Below, in pieces: positions 8,777 through 16,681 of a DNA stretch of 64,000 nt. This stretch comes from an uncultured Clostridia bacterium (lineage in GTDB: Bacteria > Bacillota > Clostridia > Christensenellales > Borkfalkiaceae). The position numbers were made by a program, and so were the translations under genes. The DNA is taken from positions 1 to 64,000 of the forward strand of contig CALVHH010000001.1 in the NCBI GenBank assembly GCA_944327465.1, written 5' to 3'. Below the pieces are notes generated by a model. That model did not search any database, was not told the origin of the DNA, and saw only the letters and a program-made list of their open reading frames with translations. Within the stretch, counting starts at the first letter, position 1. Each line of letters begins with the position of its first letter.

Positions 8777-8828
8777 TTAATTATAGTTAACTTTTTTGGC
8801 GTTGTCAACAGAAATTAACCTTAGTTAA
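8777..8828 (-). promoter_or_regulatory. feo promoter flanked by two operator-like repeats
   Basis: On the minus strand TTGACA (8803-8808), 17 bp, TATAAT (8780-8785): a perfect sigma-A promoter. Two related 14-mers frame it: TTAACTAAGGTTAA (8815-8828), just upstream of the -35, and TTAACTATAATTAA (8777-8790), covering the -10. They match at 11 of 14 positions and have palindromic TTAA ends. The spacing puts a bound repressor over the promoter. The DtxR-family gene next door is the obvious candidate. Confidence 0.8.
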
Positions 8829-8868
8829 TAAAATAATTTAAAAAATTTTCTCTCTTAGTCTGCATTAC

Positions 8869-8908
8869 GGCGCAGCGCGGCAGACCGAACGGTCTGCCGC
8901 GCTGCGCC
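8869..8908. terminator. 18-bp perfect hairpin
   Basis: A perfect 18-bp GC-rich stem with a GAAC loop, followed by TTTAATAATATA on the plus strand. It lies between dtxR and the feo promoter and would insulate feo from upstream read-through. Confidence 0.6.
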
Positions 8909-8937
8909 TTTAATAATATATTGCGCCCAACATTCAA

Positions 8938-8969
8938 AGCGCCGCCCGCATGCAAATGCGGGCGGCGCT
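8938..8969 (-). terminator. Terminator hairpin of the dtxR-family gene
   Basis: A 14-bp perfect stem with a GCAA loop, 28 bp past the repressor gene stop. It forms a tandem pair with the hairpin at 8869-8908. Confidence 0.6.
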
Positions 8970-8996
8970 GTTATTTTGCCGCTGTATATGCCGAAG

Positions 8997-9380
8997 TCAA
9001 TTGCCGTTTGAGGCGCCGTGTTCCGACACATAGGCGCGCATCATATCGAACGTGGCTTGGGACACGACGTGCTCCATTTCGCAGGCGTCGGAGTCGGCGT
9101 CGGCTCGGTTTACGCCGTGGAGCATTAAAAACGTGCGTATGACGCAGTGGCGGTCGTACACCGAAGAGGCGTATTCTTTGCCGGCTTGGGTGAGGTATAT
9201 GTGCATGCCGTCGGTGGTGATGTAGCCGCCTTCGATGAGCAGTTTTATAGCCTTTTGCACGGCAGGCTGCGAAACGCCCAGTTTGCGGGCGATATCTATG
9301 CGGTGGACAAATTCCACCTCATCGGACAGAAGCAGTATGGCTTCGAGATAATCTTCGCTTGAGCGGTTGTAAGTTTTCAT
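8997..9380 (-). CDS. DtxR/MntR-family metal-dependent repressor
   Basis: A 127-residue regulator. The N-terminal winged helix (SSEDYLEAILLL and the recognition helix GVSQPAVQKAIKLL) is followed by a dimerisation/metal domain with H and E residues in the family arrangement (RHCVIRTFL, CEMEHVVS). It lacks the C-terminal SH3 domain of DtxR/IdeR, as MntR does. It is encoded just upstream of the feo operon, in the same direction, so by context it most likely senses Fe2+ and represses feo; Mn2+ sensing is the alternative. The gene starts 30 bp after prfA and has terminators behind it. Confidence 0.88.
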   Translation of the reverse strand: MKTYNRSSEDYLEAILLLSDEVEFVHRIDIARKLGVSQPAVQKAIKLLIEGGYITTDGMHIYLTQAGKEYASSVYDRHCVIRTFLMLHGVNRADADSDACEMEHVVSQATFDMMRAYVSEHGASNGN

Positions 9381-9410
9381 AATTCCACCATGTGTTTAAA
9401 AGGGGAGAGC

Positions 9411-10493
9411 TCAGTCGTTTTCCTGAGCGGCGAGGGCGTTTTCGCGCTCTGCCACGGCGAGGGCGTCTATCATCTCATCGATGTCGCCCATGATGAAGCC
9501 GTCCAAAGAATACAGCGAAAGCCCTATGCGGTGGTCGGTCACCCTGCCCTGAGGGAAGTTGTAGGTACGTATCCTTTCGGAACGGTCGCCCCTGCCGACG
9601 AGGCTTTTGCGCTGTTTGTCCTGTTGGGACTGGCTGAGCCCCGAATAGTAGTCGTACAGCCTGGAGCGCAGCACCTTGAACGCCTTGTCCTTGTTTTTGA
9701 GCTGGCTTCTTTCGTCCTGACAGGTGACGACTATGCCCGTGGGGAAGTGCGTTATCCTTATTGCCGTTTCGGTCTTGTTGACCTTTTGTCCGCCCGCGCC
9801 CGACGAGCGGTAGACATCTACCCTTATATCCTCGTCGCGTATTTCCACGTCGACGTCTTCGGCTTCGGGCAGCACGGCGACGGTGACCGTGGAGGTGTGT
9901 ATGCGCCCCTGCGATTCGGTTTCGGGCACGCGCTGTACGCGGTGCACGCCGCTTTCGAACTTGAGGCGGCTGTATGCGCCCCTGCCCGAGATGTTGAGCA
10001 CGACTTCCTTTATGCCGCCCAGCTCGGTATCGTTTTTATCCACTTCCTCTATCCTGAAGCGGTGGCGCTCGCAGTAGTTGACGTACATTCTGTACAGCTC
10101 GTAGGCGAACAGCGCCGCCTCCTCGCCGCCGGCGCCTGCGCGTATCTCCATTATGCAGTTGCGCTCGTCGTTCTTGTCCTTGGGCAGCAGGATTATCTTT
10201 ATATCCTCTTTCAGCTCTTCGAGCTGCGCCCTGCACGAGTACGCCTCGTCGGCGAGCAGCTTGCGCATTTCGGGGTCGGTTTCGGTTTTAAGCTCCTCTT
10301 CTGCCTGCTCGGCGCGGCGGGCAACGGACATATACTCGGTATACTTTTGGGCGGGTTCGGAGAGCTCCGCCTGCTCCTTGGCGAGTTTTGACCACTCTGC
10401 CGTATCGGCTATGACCGCGCTGTCCGAAAGTTTTTGGGACAGCGCGGTGTATTTATCGTATATATCTTTGAGTCTGGTTATGATATCTGCCAT
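9411..10493 (-). CDS. prfA: Peptide chain release factor 1
   Basis: A 360-residue class I release factor. The GGQ loop (GAGGQKVNKTETA) that triggers peptidyl-tRNA hydrolysis is intact. The codon-recognition tripeptide in VQRVPETESQGRIHTS is PET, the P-x-T form of RF1 (UAA/UAG) and not the SPF of RF2. Its GGQ glutamine is the target of PrmC, whose domain is encoded by the gene immediately upstream. That order is common in Firmicutes. Confidence 0.96.
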   Translation of the reverse strand: MADIITRLKDIYDKYTALSQKLSDSAVIADTAEWSKLAKEQAELSEPAQKYTEYMSVARRAEQAEEELKTETDPEMRKLLADEAYSCRAQLEELKEDIKIILLPKDKNDERNCIMEIRAGAGGEEAALFAYELYRMYVNYCERHRFRIEEVDKNDTELGGIKEVVLNISGRGAYSRLKFESGVHRVQRVPETESQGRIHTSTVTVAVLPEAEDVDVEIRDEDIRVDVYRSSGAGGQKVNKTETAIRITHFPTGIVVTCQDERSQLKNKDKAFKVLRSRLYDYYSGLSQSQQDKQRKSLVGRGDRSERIRTYNFPQGRVTDHRIGLSLYSLDGFIMGDIDEMIDALAVAERENALAAQEND

Positions 10494-10537
10494 CTTTTAT
10501 ATACGGATTGTCTGCCGCGGCGCAAGCCGGGGCAAAG

Positions 10538-12370
10538 TTAAAAGGCTATCTTCAATATCCTGTCCACGCCCGAAAAGTCCTTGACGACCATTGCGTAGTC
10601 GCGCTTTTCGAACATCTTTAAAACTTCCTCTGCCTGACCTTCGCCCACTTCGAGCATGAGCATGCCGCCCCTGGCTATATAGCGGGAAATTTCTTTGGCG
10701 ATGCGGCGGTAGACTTCGAGCCCGTCCTCGCCGCCGTCGAGGGCGATGCGCGGCTCGTAGTCGCGCACTTCGCGCTGGAGCGAGGAGAGTTCGTCCGTGC
10801 GGATATAGGGGGGGTTGCAGACTATCAGGTTGAATCTGCCGTGTATCTTTGAAAAGAGGTCGCTCTGCACAAAGTTGACTTCCGCCCCGTTGAGTGCGGC
10901 GTTCTCCTTTGCGAGCATAAGCGCCGCGTCGGATACGTCCGAAGCGGTGACTTTTACGTGCTTTTGCGCACAGCTCTTGGCTATAGCCACGGCAAGGCAG
11001 CCGCTGCCCGTGCACAAATCGAGCACCTTATCGCCCTCTTCCACCGTCTTTACCGCCTGCTCGGCGAGTATCTCCGTTTCGGGGCGGGGAATGAGCACGC
11101 GCTCATCCACCTTTATTTTGCAGCCGTAGAACTGCGTGTCGCCAATCACATACCAAAGCGGTCTGCCCGTCAGGCGCTTTTGGACGATTTCTTCTATCTG
11201 CTTTGCTTCGGAGGGCTTTACGACGCGCTCCTTTTCTTCGAGCTTGCTGCGCGGAATGTCGAGCACGAGCGAATATATCCACTCGGCGTCGCTCTCATCT
11301 ATGTCCTTTTCGGCAAATCTGTGCTTTGTTTCGGCGAGCATCGGCGAAAGTATGCCGCCGATGACGAAGTGCGTCTCCTCCATGGCGGGGTCGGCGTCCA
11401 TTGCGAGCGCGGCGTTGAAGGCGGCTATGGCGACTTCGACCATGTCGTCTTCGGGTTCGCGGGTGGTGAACACCTTTTGCAGCAGTATGCCGGGACTCTT
11501 GAGCACCATGGAGACTTTGCCGTGGAAGCGGGCGAGCAGCTTTAAAATTTCATAGCCGACGCCTGCTATGACGGGCAGCAGGACGACTTCTATGCCCAGA
11601 CGGGCGAGAAAGCGCAGAACCTGGTTCTGTATGCGCGTATCGACGCCTATTGCCCACGCGACCACCGAAAATATTGCGATGTTGATTATTAAAACTATGA
11701 ATAAAAAGGACGTGCCGCAGCGGTCGTGTATGCGCGAACAGGACTGCACGTTTTCGACCGTGAGGTCGAGCCCCTTTTCGTAACAGTTTATTGTCTTGTG
11801 TTCGGCGCCGTGGTAGCGGTAGAGCCTGCGGATATCGGGCATGAGCAGTATGAGCCCGAGATACGCCAGAAAGATCATGAGCTTGAAGAGTCCGAGCAAA
11901 AGGTACTGCCAGACGCTGCCGGTGAGCGAGGGGAAGAGCCCCGTCAGCCCGGATATCGCCAGCTGGGGCAATATCATGAAGAGCACGACGGCGAGCGCAA
12001 CGCCTATAAGCGCCGCGATGAACGTGGCTATCTCCATTATGTCGACTTTGAATTTTTCGGCGAGCCAGCTCTGCACTCTGCCCGGTTCGCCCTCGTCGCC
12101 GCCGTAGACCTGGGCGCTGCGCATGAGCGTCTTTGTGCCGCGGACGAGCGATGAAAACATGTTCACCACGCCGCGGACAAAGGGTATCTTTGCCGCCTTC
12201 TGCGCCGAAGGAGAGCGGTTGAGGCGCAGGCGTTCTACCTGAACGGCGCCTTCGGGGTCGCGCACGGCGGTGCAGTAGGCTGTGGCGCCCTGCATCATTA
12301 CGCCCTCCATTACCGCCTGACCGCCGACAGACGTGCATCTTTTTTGCGTTGATTTTTGTGCCTGTGACAT
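10538..12370 (-). CDS. prmC: Fusion of DUF1385 (YqhQ-like) membrane protein and PrmC release-factor methyltransferase
   Basis: A 610-residue single reading frame that joins two normally separate neighbours. Residues 1 to about 325 are a DUF1385/YqhQ-type integral membrane protein: GGQAVMEGVMMQGA at the N-terminus, about four hydrophobic segments between 110 and 275, and the conserved YHGAEHKT (186-193). From about 340 comes a complete PrmC (HemK): a helical substrate domain, the SAM motif DLCTGSGCLA (451-460) and the catalytic NPPY (519-522). PrmC methylates the GGQ glutamine of RF1, encoded directly downstream. In many Firmicutes the two genes are adjacent, so this looks like a fusion of neighbours that anchors PrmC to the membrane. 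No frameshift is visible at the junction. The start lacks a clear Shine-Dalgarno. Confidence 0.9.
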   Translation of the reverse strand: MSQAQKSTQKRCTSVGGQAVMEGVMMQGATAYCTAVRDPEGAVQVERLRLNRSPSAQKAAKIPFVRGVVNMFSSLVRGTKTLMRSAQVYGGDEGEPGRVQSWLAEKFKVDIMEIATFIAALIGVALAVVLFMILPQLAISGLTGLFPSLTGSVWQYLLLGLFKLMIFLAYLGLILLMPDIRRLYRYHGAEHKTINCYEKGLDLTVENVQSCSRIHDRCGTSFLFIVLIINIAIFSVVAWAIGVDTRIQNQVLRFLARLGIEVVLLPVIAGVGYEILKLLARFHGKVSMVLKSPGILLQKVFTTREPEDDMVEVAIAAFNAALAMDADPAMEETHFVIGGILSPMLAETKHRFAEKDIDESDAEWIYSLVLDIPRSKLEEKERVVKPSEAKQIEEIVQKRLTGRPLWYVIGDTQFYGCKIKVDERVLIPRPETEILAEQAVKTVEEGDKVLDLCTGSGCLAVAIAKSCAQKHVKVTASDVSDAALMLAKENAALNGAEVNFVQSDLFSKIHGRFNLIVCNPPYIRTDELSSLQREVRDYEPRIALDGGEDGLEVYRRIAKEISRYIARGGMLMLEVGEGQAEEVLKMFEKRDYAMVVKDFSGVDRILKIAF

Positions 12371-12559
12371 TTTTTTGAATAAATATATAAAGCGCGCGTG
12401 CCGACATGTGTTTGATATCCTTTAATACCAATGTGCGCACGCACGCGCGCGTATGTACTTGCCCCGCTTTCGCGGGGTTTGGAGTAAAATACAATCAAGG
12501 CTGTACCCGCAGGAAATTGCAAAAGCGGGGCCCGGAATGTTCGATGAAGTTTTGTAAAA

Positions 12560-12587
12560 CAGGCTTCAAACTGAGTTTTGAAGCCTG
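12560..12587 (-). terminator. Terminator of rpmE
   Basis: An 11-bp stem (CAGGCTTCAAA) with a 6-nt loop, followed by TTTTACAAAAC on the minus strand, 6 bp past the rpmE stop. Confidence 0.75.
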
Positions 12588-12593
12588 AAGACG

Positions 12594-12797
12594 TTAAATG
12601 TTGTATCTCTTCTTGAATTTATCTACGCGACCGCCGGTATCTACGAGCTTTTGCTTGCCCGTGAAGAAGGGATGGCATTTGTTGCAGATATCTACCTTTA
12701 ACGTATCGACCTTTTTAGTAGTGCCCGTTTTGAATGTTGCGCCGCATGCGCACACGACCGTCACCTCGTGATAGTCGGGATGTATTTCAGGCTTCAT
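12594..12797 (-). CDS. rpmE: Ribosomal protein L31 (zinc-binding type)
   Basis: A 67-residue large-subunit protein. It is the Cys-containing form: CAC near the N-terminus and CNKC later give the four zinc ligands. The [12 protein letters not shown] start and the KFKKRY C-terminus are typical. It has GAGGTGA upstream, its own promoter (12836-12864) and its own terminator. Confidence 0.97.
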   Translation of the reverse strand: MKPEIHPDYHEVTVVCACGATFKTGTTKKVDTLKVDICNKCHPFFTGKQKLVDTGGRVDKFKKRYNI

Positions 12798-12835
12798 TTA
12801 TATTCACCTCGCTGATATTCTTATTATGCTAAATC

Positions 12836-12864
12836 ATTATATATAAATTTTTAATTTAAGTCAA
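12836..12864 (-). promoter_or_regulatory. Sigma-A promoter of rpmE
   Basis: On the minus strand TTGACT, 17 bp, TATAAT, about 40 bp upstream of the start codon. Confidence 0.75.
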
Positions 12865-12943
12865 TTATTTTATTGCCGCAAAACAAATTTTTTGCGCCGG
12901 GCGAGCAAATTAAATAAAAATTGCACTTTTATCGGAAATGGGG

Positions 12944-12972
12944 TTGATTTAAAGAGAGGATTGTCGTATAAT
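12944..12972 (+). promoter_or_regulatory. Promoter of the zinc-type dehydrogenase gene
   Basis: TTGATT, 17 bp, TATAAT. Only eight bases separate the -10 from the ATG at 12981, so transcription should start at or beside the start codon, giving a leaderless mRNA. Confidence 0.7.
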
Positions 12973-12980
12973 ATGAATAT

Positions 12981-13997
12981 ATGGATAACTGGATACTGAT
13001 GGGTCCCAAGACCCTGAACAACCGACCGCAGGGCGAACTTTCGCTCGCGCCCGAACAGGTGAAGATAAAGGTGACGTACGTGCTTTTATCTAATTTCGAC
13101 GCGCTCTGCTATTCGGGCGACCTGCCCGTAGCCTATCCCAAGACGATAGGCCGCTTTGCCGTTGGGATCGTTACCGACTGCGGCGAAAAGGTTTACGGCG
13201 TGCAGAAGGGCTCACGCGTGTTCATAAAGGGCGCCAGACCGTGCGGAAAGTGCCTTCACTGCCGCCGCGGCGACACGAACAACTGCGAAGACATTCAGAT
13301 CGCCGGTCAGGACTTTGACGGGTTCCTGCGCGATTTTGTGGTGTGCGACTACCGCAGGGTTGCCGTGCTGCCCGAAGATATAGACCATATCCACGCGCTG
13401 TGCATAGAGCACGTGGCTTTTGCCGAAAATATTTACGACCAGCTCAGCCTGCCCGCAGGCAGCAAGGTGGCGATCGTGGGCGGCAACGCCATGGCGCTGA
13501 TACTTGCGCAGGTAGCGATGTACCACAAACTCGTGCCCGTGGTCATTGACGACAGCCCCGCGCTCATTGAAAAGTTCAAAAGGGCGGGCGTGTACTACAC
13601 CATACTCAACGACGAGGAGCTGGACAGCAGCATTGCCGAAGCGACGAGCGGATTGAAGTGCGACGCTTCGATATACATTGCCTGCTCGCGCATGGCGCCC
13701 GACGTGGCGTCGCGGGTGCTGGCGAGGGACAAGACCCTGGTGCTCGAGGGCATGGCGTCGCTGAGGTTCAAACTCGATTCCCTGCCCCTCTTCCGCAACA
13801 ATATCCGCGTGATAACCGTCACCGACGGTTTCGGATACACCGAATCGGCAATAAACATGATTCTGCACGGCGCGATAGATCTGAGCATGTTCGAAAAGCA
13901 GGAGATGTCGGAATACGACCCTTCGGCGCTGCTCGGCGGCATGCTCACCGACATTGCGCACGGCACCAAAATGAACATCATAAAGCTCATATTTTAA
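12981..13997 (+). CDS. Medium-chain zinc-type dehydrogenase lacking the usual catalytic zinc ligands
   Basis: A 338-residue protein of the alcohol/sorbitol dehydrogenase superfamily. The structural zinc loop is intact (CGKCLHCRRGDTNNC). A GroES-like N-terminal half and a Rossmann half (VAIVGGNAMALILAQV) are present, although the glycine motif is poor. The catalytic region departs from the family: the first zinc Cys is expected in a C-x-SD context but the sequence is LLSNFDALC, and the usual GHE is GRF. It may therefore use no catalytic zinc or act on an unusual substrate. The ATG sits on the predicted transcription start and has no Shine-Dalgarno; an in-frame ATG at 13002 also has none. Confidence 0.78.
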   Translation: MDNWILMGPKTLNNRPQGELSLAPEQVKIKVTYVLLSNFDALCYSGDLPVAYPKTIGRFAVGIVTDCGEKVYGVQKGSRVFIKGARPCGKCLHCRRGDTNNCEDIQIAGQDFDGFLRDFVVCDYRRVAVLPEDIDHIHALCIEHVAFAENIYDQLSLPAGSKVAIVGGNAMALILAQVAMYHKLVPVVIDDSPALIEKFKRAGVYYTILNDEELDSSIAEATSGLKCDASIYIACSRMAPDVASRVLARDKTLVLEGMASLRFKLDSLPLFRNNIRVITVTDGFGYTESAINMILHGAIDLSMFEKQEMSEYDPSALLGGMLTDIAHGTKMNIIKLIF

Positions 13998-14002
13998 TGT
14001 GC

Positions 14003-14040
14003 GCCGCTGCGCAGGATGCACATCCTGCGCAGCGGCTTTT
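14003..14040 (+). terminator. Terminator after the dehydrogenase gene
   Basis: A 16-bp perfect GC-rich stem followed by TTTT. Confidence 0.75.
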
Positions 14041-14104
14041 GCACATTGAACGGCACATATGCCGCAGGCAATGCACTTTTTGCGCAGCACCGCAACATAT
14101 ACGA

Positions 14105-14896
14105 ATGATAAAATTTATTGCAAGCGACCTTGACGGCACGCTGCTGCCGCCCACAAAGATAATGCCCGAAGAAACTTTCGGCTACATCAGAAAGCTGAAA
14201 AAGATGGGCGTCACGTTCGCCCCGGCGAGCGGCAGACAGCTGCCCAACCTTAAAAATCTGTTCGCGCCCGTGCTGGACGACATAGCCATAATAGCCGAAA
14301 ACGGCGGGCTTGCCTGGGCGGACGGCAAAATTATTTTCAGCGACCCCACCCCCGCAGAGGACGTAAAGCATGCGCTGGACGTGATTGCGGGCTGCGAGGG
14401 GCTGTACCCCCTGCTCTCCTGCGCCGACTGCGCGTACTATTCGAGCGGCTTTGAACCATTCGTCACCGTGCTGAACAAGTCGTACTCCGCGGCAAGGCGG
14501 GTAGACGACCTTAAAGCCGTTGCCGACAGCCAAGTCGTTTTAAAAATTTCGGTGTGGGACAGCCTGCCCTGCGCAGAGCACGGCGGAGTTGTGCTGCCGC
14601 CGCTTTTGGAGGGCATGCGCGCCATGATATCGGGCTACGACTGGATGGACGTTTCAGCCCCGCATGCCAACAAGGGCAGGGCGTTTGAAGCGCTTTTAAG
14701 GTACTTGGGCGTGGACGCAGCCGAAAGCGTGGCTTTCGGCGACCACATGAACGACTACGAGATGCTGTGCGCCGCAGGCAGGGCATACGTCACCGCCAAC
14801 GCCTTCCCTGCGCTCAAAGCAAAGATAGGCGAGGAGATAGGCTCCAACCGCGAAAACAGCGTAATAAAGAAAATAGGAGAGTTAATGCAGCTATGA
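14105..14896 (+). CDS. Cof-type HAD-superfamily phosphatase
   Basis: A 263-residue cytoplasmic hydrolase. HAD motif I is DLDGT (residues 8-12). Motif IV is near the C-terminus (FGDHMNDYEML), and an insertion cap of the Cof/YidA class lies between. Proteins of this class dephosphorylate sugar phosphates or other phosphorylated metabolites; the substrate cannot be read from the sequence. The chosen start is the only one that begins at the first strand of the fold. It has no clear ribosome binding site. The stop overlaps the next gene by ATGA. Confidence 0.88.
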   Translation: MIKFIASDLDGTLLPPTKIMPEETFGYIRKLKKMGVTFAPASGRQLPNLKNLFAPVLDDIAIIAENGGLAWADGKIIFSDPTPAEDVKHALDVIAGCEGLYPLLSCADCAYYSSGFEPFVTVLNKSYSAARRVDDLKAVADSQVVLKISVWDSLPCAEHGGVVLPPLLEGMRAMISGYDWMDVSAPHANKGRAFEALLRYLGVDAAESVAFGDHMNDYEMLCAAGRAYVTANAFPALKAKIGEEIGSNRENSVIKKIGELMQL

Positions 14897-15426
14897 AGAT
14901 ACTTATAGCTTCCGATATCCACGGTTCGGCATACTGGTGCCAAAAGCTCACGGAGGCGTTTGAAAGCGAGCACGCCGAAAGGCTGATACTGCTGGGCGAC
15001 ATACTCTATCACGGACCCAGAAACCCCCTGCCCCAGGATTATTCACCCAAAAAGGTAGTAGAACTTTTGAGCCCGTATGCGGGCAGGATAACCTGCGTGC
15101 GCGGCAACTGCGAGAGCGAAGTCGACCAGATGGTGCTGCCCTTCAACTGCTCTTCGGACTACGGAGTACTGTTTGCCGACGGCATAAACATGCACCTTTC
15201 GCACGGGCACCGTCCCACCCCGCCCATGTGCAAGGGCGACGTGTACCTGACGGGGCACACGCACGTGCCGCTCAACGCCGTCGAGGGCACGGGGTACATC
15301 CACCTCAACCCCGGCTCGGTTTCGCTGCCCAAGGAGGACAGCTGGAACGGGTATATAATCTACGCCGACGGCATATTCAAATTCAAGGATTTTAACGGCA
15401 TAATAAAGGATGCGCGCTCTATATGA
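14893..15426 (+). CDS. YfcE/MJ0936-family metallophosphoesterase
   Basis: A 177-residue calcineurin-like phosphodiesterase. The metal motifs are in order: SDIHGS, GDILYHG, RGNCESE, SHGH and TGHTH. E. coli YfcE hydrolyses phosphodiesters with Mn2+; the physiological substrate is unknown. Translation is probably coupled to the HAD phosphatase gene through a four-base overlap, so the two may act on related phosphorylated compounds. Confidence 0.92.
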   Translation: MKILIASDIHGSAYWCQKLTEAFESEHAERLILLGDILYHGPRNPLPQDYSPKKVVELLSPYAGRITCVRGNCESEVDQMVLPFNCSSDYGVLFADGINMHLSHGHRPTPPMCKGDVYLTGHTHVPLNAVEGTGYIHLNPGSVSLPKEDSWNGYIIYADGIFKFKDFNGIIKDARSI

Positions 15427-15451
15427 GCCGCCGGACAACAATTTGCGCCAA

Positions 15452-15484
15452 ACACTTTGACTTATCGGCAAAGTGTGGTATAAT
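15452..15484 (+). promoter_or_regulatory. Promoter with overlapping inverted-repeat operator
   Basis: TTGACT (15457-15462), 16 bp, TATAAT (15479-15484). A perfect inverted repeat ACACTTTG-N9-CAAAGTGT (15452-15476) covers the -35 and spacer, the expected place for a repressor. It controls the small membrane protein pair downstream. Confidence 0.7.
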
Positions 15485-15565
15485 ATTTACAGGATATGAA
15501 AGTCTACCCGCGCCTGTGCGCGGTGCGCGGGGCTGCCCCGCAAATAAAATTAAAGGAGATAAACG

Positions 15566-15787
15566 ATGACCTGGTTCAACAGACAGAGCAGAATCGTTCA
15601 GATACTGCTTCTGCTCATACCCGTTGTCAACTGGATAGTCGAAATCATCGTGAGATGGTCGACATTCCTTAAAAAGGGCGGAGTCGTCAGACTTATAATC
15701 TGCCTTGTGGTAACTATAGGCGGTCTGTTTGTCGGCTGGCTCGACTGCATTTGGGTGCTTCTGTTCAAGAAACTCTTCCTGCAATGA
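15566..15787 (+). CDS. Small two-helix membrane protein (paralogue 1)
   Basis: A 73-residue protein with two hydrophobic helices (about 9-31 and 42-65) and a short basic link. It has AAAGGAG upstream. It is clearly paralogous to the next gene: both have WFN.QSR..QI.LLLIPVV.WIVE..VR near the N-terminus. The family is not one I recognise. A role in membrane stress, as for other tiny tandem membrane proteins, is only a guess. Confidence 0.75.
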   Translation: MTWFNRQSRIVQILLLLIPVVNWIVEIIVRWSTFLKKGGVVRLIICLVVTIGGLFVGWLDCIWVLLFKKLFLQ

Positions 15788-15797
15788 CGTGAAAAAA

Positions 15798-15818
15798 GTG
15801 CCCGCCGAAAGCGGGCAC
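15798..15818 (+). terminator. Intercistronic hairpin between the two small membrane protein genes
   Basis: An 8-bp GC stem (GTGCCCGC) with a CGAAA loop and an A-run before it. With no T run after it on the plus strand, it may only reduce transcription of the second gene. Confidence 0.5.
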
Positions 15819-15844
15819 GAATTATTTAAGGAGATTAAGAAAAT

Positions 15845-16084
15845 ATGGCTTTCGACAAGTGGTTCAATTCGCAGAGCAGGCTCATTCAGATAATATTGCT
15901 GCTCATACCCGTAGTGGGCTGGATAGTTGAATGCCTCGTGCGCCTGAGCGTGATGCTGCGCACGCAGAGCATTGTGCACATTGTGGTGTTTATAATATTC
16001 CTGCTCGTGGGCTGGGGCTGGATACTCTGCATCGTTGACCTTATATACCTTGCCCTTACAGGGCACCTCATCCTTGCCGCATAA
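15845..16084 (+). CDS. Small two-helix membrane protein (paralogue 2)
   Basis: A 79-residue sister of the preceding protein, with two membrane helices at about 12-34 and 44-72 and AAGGAG upstream. The N-terminal MAFDKWFNSQSRLIQI aligns directly with MTWFNRQSRIVQI of its neighbour; the C-terminal halves have diverged more. Tandem duplication with divergence is the simplest reading. The function is unknown. Confidence 0.75.
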   Translation: MAFDKWFNSQSRLIQIILLLIPVVGWIVECLVRLSVMLRTQSIVHIVVFIIFLLVGWGWILCIVDLIYLALTGHLILAA

Positions 16085-16238
16085 GCGGCGCACGGTCGCG
16101 TCACGCTCTTGGGCGGGCGACAAAACACAATATTGAAATGAAATTTGCGCGGGCGCCGCTGAAAGCGGCGCCCGCGTATTGCTGCATTGCCGCAGCGAAA
16201 TTCATTCACCCTCCCTCTTGTCCGTCGCTGTCGCTCCG

Positions 16239-16595
16239 AGATTTCTCCACGCGCTCGTCGCGGCAAGCTGCGCTCTAAGCAAGCCGTGTAAACGCGGCTT
16301 GCAACTTCACTCCGCTGCCGCTCCTCTTTCGCGCAAAAGCCACGGTTTTGCGCGAGTGCTAGGGAGAAAACTACGCTTTGGTCGAAATGACAAAAGGTAG
16401 GAACCGGTCGAAATGACAAAAGGGGAAAGGGTCGTAATGACAAGGGACGTCGGGATGACAAAAGAAGGGTGCGGTTGACTTTCCACACCCTGTCATTTCG
16501 ACTAAGCCGCGGCGGACCAGAGCCCGTTCGCCCCCTCCCTGTCATTTCGACTAAGCCGCGGCGGGCTTTGCCCGCCGCGGCGCATGGAGAAATCT
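16239..16595 (+). repeat. Dispersed repeat, copy C
   Basis: It is bounded by AGATTTCTCC and GAGAAATCT. It contains the shared core (CGTCGCGGCAAGCTGCGC, TTGCAACTTC, a GCGCAAAA/TTTTGCGC stem-loop) and then a longer variable half. In that half, short units around GTCGAAATGACAAAAG and TGTCATTTCGACTAAGCCGC are repeated several times. This half accounts for its greater length than the copies at 43.2 and 57.6 kb. Confidence 0.8.
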
Positions 16596-16637
16596 AACGA
16601 TATGGTATAGTGCGGTCGGCAAATGCCCGATATTACA

Positions 16638-16669
16638 ATGCGACGGGGAGCAAAAGCTCCCCGTCGCAT
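16638..16669 (-). terminator. Terminator hairpin at the end of the pectin operon
   Basis: A 14-bp perfect stem with an AAAA loop, 13 bp past the GH105 stop. There is no clear T run on the minus strand. Confidence 0.5.
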
Positions 16670-16681
16670 GGCGCGTTGCCA

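Larger units (their letters stand above)
16085..16681. other. Gene-free stretch dominated by a dispersed repeat
   Basis: These 597 bases hold a GC hairpin near 16150-16172 (CGGGCGCCGCT/AGCGGCGCCCG), repeat copy C, several extra TCATTTCGAC/GTCGAAATGA units and the terminator hairpin of the GH105 gene. No gene is credible here. Confidence 0.65.

Noticed and set aside
13212..14090. 292-codon minus-strand frame opposite the zinc-type dehydrogenase
   Set aside because: It crosses a terminator and a zinc-loop gene on the other strand; no start signal.
16300..16600. Possible CRISPR-like array from repeated GTCGAAATGACAAAAG units
   Set aside because: Units are irregular in length and spacing, spacers are not unique sequences of constant length, and no cas gene is near.
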